Assembly (NCBI GenBank): GCA_039188975.1
Contig: JBCCYT010000145.1
Location: 1 to 10,811, forward strand
DNA: 10,811 nucleotides
Source: UBA11606 sp039188975
GTDB lineage: Bacteria; Actinomycetota; Acidimicrobiia; Acidimicrobiales; Aldehydirespiratoraceae
Direction of reading: 5' to 3'
Part shown: piece by piece, positions 1 to 5,648 of the stretch
How the letters are laid out: every line of letters starts with the position of its first letter
How positions within the stretch are numbered: the first letter of the stretch is position 1
Made by a program: the position numbers and the translations under genes
Notes under the pieces: model-generated
The model's input: only the letters and a program-made list of their open reading frames with translations
What the model was told of the DNA's origin: nothing
Database searches by the model: none

Positions 1-308
1 GTCGGGGCCATGTAGATCGGCTTGGTGCCGGGACCGTCAGACCAATCGGCCCGCCCGGCGTAGGTGACATAGATCAGCGCCCCATCGTCGGTCTCGACGA
101 CCACCCGCACGTCGAGGGTCGCGATGCCATCCGCGCTGGTTCGCATCCAATCAGCCGCCGCATTGCCCTTCACGGTGCCGTTGAGCCGCTCGCCCGTGAC
201 CGAACCACCCGAGACCTCAGCGATGGTCCGATGACCGGCCGGTCCCGCGCCGATCATGTGCATGTCAGCAAGGGTGGCGTCGAAGGTGCAGAGCGGTACG
301 AGTTCCAT
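1..308 (-). CDS. DUF3237 (UPF0311) family protein, C-terminus cut by window edge
   Basis: Reading the minus strand from the ATG at 308 gives an uninterrupted frame of 102 codons to the window edge. It begins MELVPLCTFDATLADMHMIG and contains GAGPAGHRTIAEVSGGSVTG, GERLNGTV, GIATLDVRVVVETDDGALIY and VTYAGRADW. These match the conserved blocks of DUF3237 proteins: an N-terminal strand ending in IGxGPxGxR, a GGxxxGxRLxG turn, and LDVRxxxxTDDGALIYVxYxG. The family is a small beta-barrel of about 150 residues with no firmly established reaction; members often sit in actinobacterial catabolic clusters. About 50 residues are probably missing beyond the edge. The start is supported by family alignment and by a TAGCGT box 8 nt upstream. 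The gene diverges from the M48-like gene. Family assignment is confident; function is unknown. Confidence 0.8.
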   Translation of the reverse strand, partial: MELVPLCTFDATLADMHMIGAGPAGHRTIAEVSGGSVTGERLNGTVKGNAAADWMRTSADGIATLDVRVVVETDDGALIYVTYAGRADWSDGPGTKPIYMAP

Positions 309-316
309 GGCCTTCG

Positions 317-322
317 ACGCTA
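317..322 (-). promoter_or_regulatory. Putative -10 box (TAGCGT) of a short-leader promoter for the DUF3237 gene
   Basis: On the minus strand TAGCGT fits the actinobacterial TANNNT -10 pattern and ends 8 nt before the ATG at 308, so transcription would begin at or next to the start codon. No clear -35 box is present. A GAAGG stretch 2 nt from the ATG is too close for a good ribosome binding site. Similar spacing recurs upstream of other minus-strand genes in this window. Confidence 0.35.
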
Positions 323-361
323 GATCCTTGAATCCTCCCGATGCACGCCGACGGGAACGCC

Positions 362-1450
362 ATGGCGGTCGATCGGCGGACTCGCACCCTCGCCGGGGTG
401 GCACTGGCCGGACCCGTCGCGGCCTACTCGCTCGTCTTGATCGCGTGGCTGGGACCAGCGGTCAACGATGCCCGCTCCGCCCGGGCGCTCACCGTCGCCT
501 TTGCGGTCGCGGTCGTTGCACCGGTCGTCTTGGCCCTGGCCCTCCCGCTCGAAGCGCTCGCGGACCGGGCCTTTCGCCGACTGGCGACGTCTCCGGTTGG
601 GTCGGCCAGCCACCCCGACGCGGTAGAGATTGCGCTCGGTCTGCGCGACCCGCGACACCTCCGACTGCGGGCGACGGCTGCGGTCGACGTGATCGGGCTG
701 CCGACCTCGGCCGGTCCGGTGGTCATCGTGTCGACCGGCGCGCTCGACGCGTTCGACAACGCACACCTTCGAGCTCTCATCAACGCTCGCCTCACCGCCA
801 TGCGAGATCCATGGGCCCGCCTCGCAACGCACGGGGCGCTCGCCTGGTGGGCGCTCCGCTTCGTCTTGCCGCTGGCGATGTCGGGATTCGTGCTCGGAGC
901 TCCGTCGGCCGCGCTGATCGCGGTCGGGCTCTTCGGTGTGGTGATCGCTGCGCCGACCTGGCCCGAGACGCTGCGCGAGCTTCGAGCGGACGTCGTTGCC
1001 ATTGCGCATGCTCCCGACCGCGGCAGCCTCGGCGACGCCCTGCTGCACCTGCCGGCGGTCACGCCGGTCGACGAATCGCCATTGCTTGCCCCGCCGCGTC
1101 TCGCTGGTGGTCGGATGACTCGCAACGCCGGAGGCCGCGATCAACGCCGGTATGTCGGGCGGTGCCTGCTCCTCCTGCGCGAGTTCGTTCCGTCGGCACG
1201 CACTGCGCCGGTGGCATCGGACGCGCCAACCTCGCCACGCAACGCCGTGGTGCCCGTGGACGAGCCAGCGGTCGACCTCACCGCCGCAGGAGCCGCCGCG
1301 GCCATCAACGCCCGCGAACGCGCCAACGCCAACGAACGCATCGGCAACGCCGGCGAACGCGCCAAGGCCGGGACCGTCGTCTCGCGTGCGCCGAGTGGTC
1401 GTGAACTCCGTCGGGAGTGGGCTGCGCTCGGCGGACACCTGGTCGACTGA
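362..1450 (+). CDS. M48-peptidase-like membrane protein lacking the HExxH zinc motif
   Basis: The protein has 362 residues from the ATG at 362. That start is preceded by GGGA about 8 nt upstream; the in-frame ATG at 341 would add 7 residues (numbering below uses 341). Hydrophobic segments lie near residues 17-37, 50-70 and 168-204. The middle resembles M48 (HtpX/Ste24-like) peptidases: VIGLP then VVIVSTGALDAFDNAHLRAL (127-146) matches the block before the active-site helix, and RELRADVVAIAHA (212-224) matches the RExxAD block carrying the third zinc ligand (E213). The helix that should carry HExxH instead reads ALINARLTAMRD (145-156), so both His and the catalytic Glu are gone. The C-terminal third is a low-complexity Ala/Arg/Asn/Glu tail (315-345). 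I infer an inactive M48-fold membrane protein, perhaps a scaffold or sensor. The gene is apparently intact. A novel membrane protein with chance similarity is the alternative. Confidence 0.7.
   Translation: MAVDRRTRTLAGVALAGPVAAYSLVLIAWLGPAVNDARSARALTVAFAVAVVAPVVLALALPLEALADRAFRRLATSPVGSASHPDAVEIALGLRDPRHLRLRATAAVDVIGLPTSAGPVVIVSTGALDAFDNAHLRALINARLTAMRDPWARLATHGALAWWALRFVLPLAMSGFVLGAPSAALIAVGLFGVVIAAPTWPETLRELRADVVAIAHAPDRGSLGDALLHLPAVTPVDESPLLAPPRLAGGRMTRNAGGRDQRRYVGRCLLLLREFVPSARTAPVASDAPTSPRNAVVPVDEPAVDLTAAGAAAAINARERANANERIGNAGERAKAGTVVSRAPSGRELRREWAALGGHLVD
1314..1365 (+). repeat. Imperfect short repeats in the C-terminal tail of the M48-like gene
   Basis: GCGAACGCGCCAA occurs at 1314-1326 and again at 1353-1365, with related AACGCC and AACGAACGC words between. 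The translation is a run of NARER, NANER and NAGER pentapeptide-like units forming a charged, probably helical, low-complexity tail. Such tails expand and contract by slippage. Confidence 0.5.
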
Positions 1451-1520
1451 ACGGTTCGCCGTCAGCGCCGAGCTACCCCAGCGTTGGGTGTCGGTTCGTC
1501 TCGCCTGCAACCATGGGGTG

Positions 1521-3788
1521 ATGAGCGACATCGCAGCCGCTGCCGACCGAACCGTCTTTCGAACCTGCCCCCTCTGTGAAGCGACCTGCGGGCTGGAGAT
1601 CGAGATCCGTGGTGGCGAGGTGAAACGAATCCGGGGCGACCGGGACGACGTCTTCTCCAAGGGCTTCGTCTGCCCAAAAGGGTCGACCCTCGGCAAGCTC
1701 TACGACGATCCCGATCGGCTTCGCAAGCCGGTCGTGCGTCGGGGCGTCGACGACGACGGTGCGCCGGTGTTCGTCGAGGTCGAGTGGGACGAAGCCTTCG
1801 CGGTCGTTGCCGAGAAGCTTCGTGCGGTGCGAAGCGAGCACGGCAACGAGTCGGTCGGGGTGTATCTCGGCAATCCGAATGCGCACAATCTGGCCTGGAA
1901 CACCCACGCTCGGGTCTTCCTGCAGGCGCTCGGAACCCGTTCGATGTTCTCAGCGAGCACCGTCGACCAGATGCCGCGCCACGTCGCATCGGGCTACCTC
2001 TACGGCAACGGGATGCGGATGCCCGTCCCGGATCTGGACCGCACCGACCTGCTCGTCCTGCTCGGTACCAATCCGTTCGTCTCCAACGGCAGCATCTGCA
2101 CCGCGCCGGACTATCCCGGTCGGATCAAGGCGGTCCGCAGTCGGGGCGGCCGAGTTGTCGTCATCGACCCCAGTCGCACCCGCACGGCAGAAGAAGCGGA
2201 TCAACACATCACGATCCGGCCGGGCACCGACGCGGTCTTGTTGGCCGCAATCGCCCACCGGTTGATCTCCACCGACCAGGTCTCGATGGGGCGGGTTGCG
2301 GGACTCGTCGATGGGCTCGAAGAGCTTCGGGATGCGATCGAGCCCTTCTCGCCTGAGTACGCCGAGACGGTCACCGGGGTCGACGCCGCTGTGATCATGG
2401 GGCTGGCCGACGACATCGCGGGTGCACCGACCGCAGCGGTGCATGGCCGGATCGGGACCACGACCGTCGAGTTCGGCACGCTCACGACCTGGTTGATCGA
2501 CGTGATCGCGATTCTCACCGGAAACCTCGACGAGCCGGGCGGCTCGATGTTCCCGCGATCCGCGGTCGAGCGAGTCAGGCCACACCGAGCGGGTCGGGCC
2601 TACCGCGTTGGTCGGTGGACGAGCAGGGTGAACGCCAACCCCGAAGTGCAGGGTGAACTTCCCGCTGCCGACCTCCCCATCGAGATCCTCGAACCGGGCG
2701 ATGGTCAACTCAAGATGATGTTCACCGTTGCCGGTAACCCGGTCCTGTCCTGTCCTGATGCTGCGCAGATGGATGATGCCTTTGCCTCGCTCGAGGCCAT
2801 GGTGAGCGTCGACATCTATCTGAACGAAACGACTCGCCACGCCGATGTGATCCTGCCTCCAGCCTCTGCGTTGGAGAAGAGCCACTTCGACATTGCGTTC
2901 AGCAATCTGTCGGTCCGCAACATCGCCAACTACTCCCCGCCGGTGTTCGAATCCGAGCAGCCCGCGGAAGACGACATCGTCGCTCGCATCGCGTTGATTG
3001 CGTCGGGTCTGGACGACGATGGAGCCGGGGATCCGACGGTGGTGCACGATCAGATCGTCAATCAGCTCCTAAGCGGTGAAGCTCTCGCAGCCGGCAGCCC
3101 AGTCGAGGGGCGAGACGTCGATGAGCTTCTTGCGCTGGTCGATGGCGACACGGGCAGTGATCGGGTGCTCGACGTGATGGTGCGAACCGGACCGTACGGC
3201 GACGGCTTTGGCTCGACGCCCGATGGCCTCAGCCTGGAGCGGCTGCGAAACGAACCCCATGGTGTTGATCTCGGCGCGCTCGAGCCGCGCCTTCCTGATG
3301 CGCTCCAGACCGAGCATGGCCGCATCGATCTGTGGCACGGACCATTCCTCGACGAGCTCGCCCGGCTCGAAGCGCGAGCGGTGGAGTGGGCGGGCGACGG
3401 TCGCCTGCGGCTGATCGGTCGCCGCCACCTTCGTTCGAACAACTCGTGGATGCACAATGTCGAGGTTCTGGTGAAAGGGAAGCCTCGCTGCACCTTGCAG
3501 ATCAACCCCAACGATGCCGCAGAACTCGGCATCGTCGATGGTGGACAGGCGGCCATCCGGAGTCGGGTCGGCGAGGTCATTGCCGATGTCGATGTCACCG
3601 ACATCGTCATGCCGGGGGTGGTGTCGCTGCCGCACGGGTGGGGGCATGGGCAGTCCGGTGCTCGGCTCGAGGTTGCCGCCCGCCATGCCGGTGTGAATTC
3701 GAACGTGTTGACGGATCCGCTGGCGATCGACCCGATGTCGGGCACGAGCGTGCTCAACGGCATCCCCGTCGAGGTCACCCCGGCCTGA
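1521..3788 (+). CDS. Molybdopterin-dependent oxidoreductase (DMSO reductase superfamily, [4Fe-4S] N-terminus)
   Basis: The complete 755-residue protein has the usual order of bis-MGD enzymes. An N-terminal iron-sulfur domain has C16, C19, C23 and C51 in the C-x2-C-x3-C-x27-C pattern, followed by the PKG lysine (K53) that relays electrons in formate dehydrogenase and nitrate reductase relatives. The cofactor-binding body includes LLGTNPFVSN (180-189), VVVIDPSRTRTAEEADQHI (212-230), RPGTDAVLLAAIAH (233-246) and NETTRHADVILPPAS (435-449). The C-terminal molydop-binding domain runs from about 628, with RLIGRRHLRSNNSWMHN (630-646) and LPHGWGH (703-709). There is no Tat or Sec signal, so it acts in the cytoplasm. 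The start at 1521 was chosen because the Fe-S domain begins just after it; the frame is open further upstream, but that part overlaps the previous gene. The motif VDQMPRHV (148-155) aligns with the region holding the metal ligand in formate dehydrogenase, without Cys or Sec. Substrate is unknown. A GNAT gene follows after 1 bp. Confidence 0.9.
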   Translation: MSDIAAAADRTVFRTCPLCEATCGLEIEIRGGEVKRIRGDRDDVFSKGFVCPKGSTLGKLYDDPDRLRKPVVRRGVDDDGAPVFVEVEWDEAFAVVAEKLRAVRSEHGNESVGVYLGNPNAHNLAWNTHARVFLQALGTRSMFSASTVDQMPRHVASGYLYGNGMRMPVPDLDRTDLLVLLGTNPFVSNGSICTAPDYPGRIKAVRSRGGRVVVIDPSRTRTAEEADQHITIRPGTDAVLLAAIAHRLISTDQVSMGRVAGLVDGLEELRDAIEPFSPEYAETVTGVDAAVIMGLADDIAGAPTAAVHGRIGTTTVEFGTLTTWLIDVIAILTGNLDEPGGSMFPRSAVERVRPHRAGRAYRVGRWTSRVNANPEVQGELPAADLPIEILEPGDGQLKMMFTVAGNPVLSCPDAAQMDDAFASLEAMVSVDIYLNETTRHADVILPPASALEKSHFDIAFSNLSVRNIANYSPPVFESEQPAEDDIVARIALIASGLDDDGAGDPTVVHDQIVNQLLSGEALAAGSPVEGRDVDELLALVDGDTGSDRVLDVMVRTGPYGDGFGSTPDGLSLERLRNEPHGVDLGALEPRLPDALQTEHGRIDLWHGPFLDELARLEARAVEWAGDGRLRLIGRRHLRSNNSWMHNVEVLVKGKPRCTLQINPNDAAELGIVDGGQAAIRSRVGEVIADVDVTDIVMPGVVSLPHGWGHGQSGARLEVAARHAGVNSNVLTDPLAIDPMSGTSVLNGIPVEVTPA

Positions 3789-3789
3789 C

Positions 3790-4344
3790 GTGCGGCGCCC
3801 ACCCGAGGTGCTCGAGGGCCCGTCGCTGATTTTGCGCCGGGTGTCGTCGCGCTACGCGGCGGCCCTGTCCGCCGCGGTCGGTCGAAGTTTGCCGGAATTG
3901 CGCCTGTTCATGGATTGGGCGCAGGGTGACCCGTCGGCCGCAGAGGAGTTCGCGGCGTTCCTCGAGGCAAGCGACCGTCAGTGGGAGACCGACAAGGCCT
4001 ACGGCTTTCATGTCTTCGTCGCCGAAACCAACGAACTGGTCGGCGGATGCGGGTTGATGCGGCGCCGCGGGCCCGGGGCGATCGAGATCGGCTATTGGAT
4101 TCACTCCGGGTACACCGGCCGTGGGCTGGCGACGGAGGCCGCCGCGATCCTGGTCGAGGCGGCGTGGGGGCTTCCCGACGTGTGCCGCATCGTGATTCGC
4201 CATGATTTCGCCAACGCGGCAAGTGGCCGAGTCGCCGAGAAGCTTGGTTTCCACGAGATCGACCGGATTGCGGTCGAGATCACCGCCGAGGGCGAGAGCG
4301 GGATCGATGTGATCCGAGAGCAGTTCAGGCCAGAGCAGATCTGA
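3790..4344 (+). CDS. GNAT family N-acetyltransferase (RimJ/RimL-like)
   Basis: This is a 184-residue acetyltransferase of normal GNAT length. LILRRVSSRYAAALSAAV (13-30) is the first strand and helix of the RimJ/RimL type. FHVFVAETNELVGGCGLM (73-90) forms the central strands. IEIGYWIHSGYTGRGLATEA (98-117) contains the acetyl-CoA pyrophosphate loop (TGRGLA). RIVIRHDFANAASGRVAEKL (133-152) followed by GF is the usual C-terminal block with the Asn-x-x-S contact. It would transfer acetyl from acetyl-CoA to an amine of a small molecule or protein N-terminus; the substrate cannot be read from sequence. The GTG start at 3790 lies one base after the TGA of the oxidoreductase, so translation is probably coupled. 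The 3' end overlaps the convergent LLM gene by 20 bp. Confidence 0.88.
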   Translation: MRRPPEVLEGPSLILRRVSSRYAAALSAAVGRSLPELRLFMDWAQGDPSAAEEFAAFLEASDRQWETDKAYGFHVFVAETNELVGGCGLMRRRGPGAIEIGYWIHSGYTGRGLATEAAAILVEAAWGLPDVCRIVIRHDFANAASGRVAEKLGFHEIDRIAVEITAEGESGIDVIREQFRPEQI

Positions 4345-5227
4345 CGTCGCCGCAACGGGTCAACGTTTCGACGGCGTCCGCTTGATCGATGGTCATGCAC
4401 CGGACGGTCACCTCGTCGAAACCGAGCTCCTTGAACGGCATCAGTTGATCGACGACATCATCGACCCCACCGTACGCCACGGCGTCTCGGCTCATTCCTC
4501 GGTAGCCGGCGGCGATGAGTTCGTCGCCGAGGCGGCGGGCCCGGTCGGCGTCTTCGAGCACGATCACGTCTTTTCGGATGGCGGCTCGCGGCGCGCGATC
4601 GTGTCGTTCGCACGCGTTGCGGTAGCCGTCGAGTGCGGTCGCGGCCGTTTCGGGGGTGAGGTCGGCGTTGGCGTACCAGCAGTCGCCTTCCCGGGCGGCG
4701 CGGTCGAGCGCAGTGGGTGCGCCGGCGCCAATCCACCATTCGACCGGAACCGGTGGGCAGGGGCTGATGTGGGACCCGATCAATCCGAACCGTTCGCTGT
4801 CGACCGTCTCGCCGTCGAGCAACGCCTTGATCACCCGAATCGATTCGTCGAGATCCTTCGCTCGACGCTTCAGGTTCTTGCCCATCGCCGCAAACGCACC
4901 GCCACCCCCGCCGATCCCGGTCTGGATCACGAACGGTGCGTCGCTCATCGTCGCGAGGGTGCCGACCTGCTCGGCGACGGTGACCGGATGCCACAGCGGC
5001 AGGAGAAACAGGGCCCCAACCGGCCGGTCGGCCGGCCACTCGGCCATCAACCGGCCGAGCATCGGCACGTTTTGGTAGTACGGCACCGGCACGTTGTGTT
5101 GGTCGCCCATCGACAACAGATCGAGCTCTGCGTCCGCGCAGGCCTGCGCTCGCCCGATGATGTTGCGAGCGCCTTCGGTGTGATCGTCGACGACATGGAC
5201 CGATGAGAGCGAGACCCCGAGACGCAT
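4325..5227 (-). CDS. LLM class (luciferase-like) flavin/F420-dependent oxidoreductase
   Basis: The 300-residue protein shows the bacterial luciferase-like TIM-barrel pattern: MRLGVSLSSV (1-10) for the first strand; DLLSMGDQHNVPVPYYQNVP (36-55) in the active-site region; LFLLPLWHPVTVAEQVGTL (73-91) with the conserved HPxxxAEQxxTL block; FVIQTGIGGGGGAFAAMG (99-116) as the phosphate-binding strand and loop; and KRRAKDLDESIRVIKALLDG (120-139), the RxxxLDE helix. WWIGAGAPTALDRAAREGD (164-182) is the typical late-barrel segment. Such enzymes use F420 or FMN for hydride transfer or oxygenation in the cytoplasm; in actinobacteria most are of the F420 type. It is slightly shorter than many relatives but intact. 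The ATG at 5227 has no ribosome binding site and lies 6 nt behind a TAGAGT box, suggesting a leaderless mRNA. A palindrome upstream suggests repression. The substrate is unknown. Confidence 0.88.
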   Translation of the reverse strand: MRLGVSLSSVHVVDDHTEGARNIIGRAQACADAELDLLSMGDQHNVPVPYYQNVPMLGRLMAEWPADRPVGALFLLPLWHPVTVAEQVGTLATMSDAPFVIQTGIGGGGGAFAAMGKNLKRRAKDLDESIRVIKALLDGETVDSERFGLIGSHISPCPPVPVEWWIGAGAPTALDRAAREGDCWYANADLTPETAATALDGYRNACERHDRAPRAAIRKDVIVLEDADRARRLGDELIAAGYRGMSRDAVAYGGVDDVVDQLMPFKELGFDEVTVRCMTIDQADAVETLTRCGDVRSALA

Positions 5228-5233
5228 TGGCGG

Positions 5234-5239
5234 ACTCTA
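5234..5239 (-). promoter_or_regulatory. Putative -10 box (TAGAGT) for the LLM oxidoreductase gene
   Basis: TAGAGT on the minus strand is separated from the ATG at 5227 by 6 nt (CCGCCA), with no Shine-Dalgarno sequence between. This is the spacing of leaderless actinobacterial promoters. A -35 box at the expected place (about 5257-5262) is not close to consensus, as is usual for regulated promoters in this group. Confidence 0.45.
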
Positions 5240-5240
5240 T

Positions 5241-5271
5241 GACCTGAGCGTTCAGGTTGGGCGCTCAGGTC
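5241..5271. promoter_or_regulatory. Palindromic candidate operator with three ACCTGA half-sites
   Basis: On the plus strand 5242-5257 reads ACCTGA GCGT TCAGGT, a perfect 6-bp palindrome with a 4-nt centre. A third half-site TCAGGT lies at 5265-5270, so GACCTGAGCG (5241-5250) and CGCTCAGGTC (5262-5271) also form a perfect 10-bp inverted repeat with an 11-nt loop. The core palindrome fills the spacer between the presumed -10 and -35 of the LLM gene, the classic position for a TetR- or GntR-type repressor site. As RNA the larger repeat could instead fold as a hairpin over the stop codon of the upstream small gene, but no T-run follows. Confidence 0.5.
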
Positions 5272-5607
5272 GTGGCGAGCGAGGGACGGTGCTGTGCTAC
5301 CGCACGGATGCTCGCCAGGAGGGCCACCGCGAGTGCTGTCGATGAGATCGGCAACATGACGTAGAGCCCTGCGCTCGGGTGCTCGACGCGAAACAAGAGG
5401 TCGATCAGGTCGAGAACCTCGCGGGTGGCGTTGGCAGCCAGCGCCGCGACATACCCGAGTGCATCCCGCACTACCAGGACTGCCAACCAGCCCGCGACCG
5501 CGAGACCGAGCGAACGCGCGCTCCACGCCTGGCGAGACGCAGGCCGACGAGACCGTCCGCACGATCGCGGCGGTCATGACCGAGATGCCGGCTGAGATCC
5601 GAGGCAC
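5265..5607 (-). pseudogene. Small membrane protein gene, apparently split by a one-base frameshift
   Basis: Two open frames on the minus strand join into one sensible protein if one base is removed near 5530 (TCGCCAGG). Part one starts with GTG at 5607, with AGGGG 9 nt upstream, and reads MPRISAGISVMTAAIVRTVS. Part two runs to the stop at 5265 and contains ARSLGLAVAGWLAVLVVRDA and AGLYVMLPISSTALAVALLA, two likely transmembrane helices joined by a charged stretch (ATREVLDLIDLLFRVEHPS). Nearly all codons in both parts end in G or C, as in the true genes here. The whole span is 343 nt, that is 114 codons plus one base. I do not recognise the family. It may be a recent pseudogene, a sequencing error, or a shorter real protein from the TTG at 5486 (73 residues). 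The frame choice is inference. Confidence 0.45.
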
Positions 5608-5627
5608 CCGCTCGGACCCCTGAATGA

Positions 5628-5648
5628 GCCGCCTGCCGCTCAGGCGGC
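5628..5648 (-). terminator. GC-rich hairpin across the stop codon of the HNH gene
   Basis: GCCGCCTG (5628-5635) and CAGGCGGC (5641-5648) form a perfect 8-bp stem with a 5-nt loop, exactly at the end of the DUF222-HNH gene (stop at 5640-5642). There is no run of T afterwards, so it is at best an L-shaped terminator or a transcript-end stabiliser. Confidence 0.35.

Noticed and set aside
256..1404. Long plus-strand frame of 382 codons overlapping the M48-like gene
   Set aside because: The product is Arg/Pro-rich with no family pattern, as expected from a shifted frame of a GC-rich gene; the frame from 362 has hydrophobic segments and M48 blocks.
1152..1520. N-terminal extension of the molybdoenzyme frame
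   Set aside because: The frame is open upstream, but the residues are low-complexity and overlap the M48-like gene; the Fe-S domain begins right after the ATG at 1521.
320..1696. Minus-strand open frame of 458 codons antisense to the M48-like and oxidoreductase genes
   Set aside because: Arg/Gly/Asp-rich low-complexity product that crosses two supported genes; typical antisense shadow in high-GC DNA.
1950..3047. Minus-strand open frame of 365 codons inside the oxidoreductase gene
   Set aside because: Composition is that of an antisense frame, and the opposite strand encodes a complete, well-recognised enzyme.
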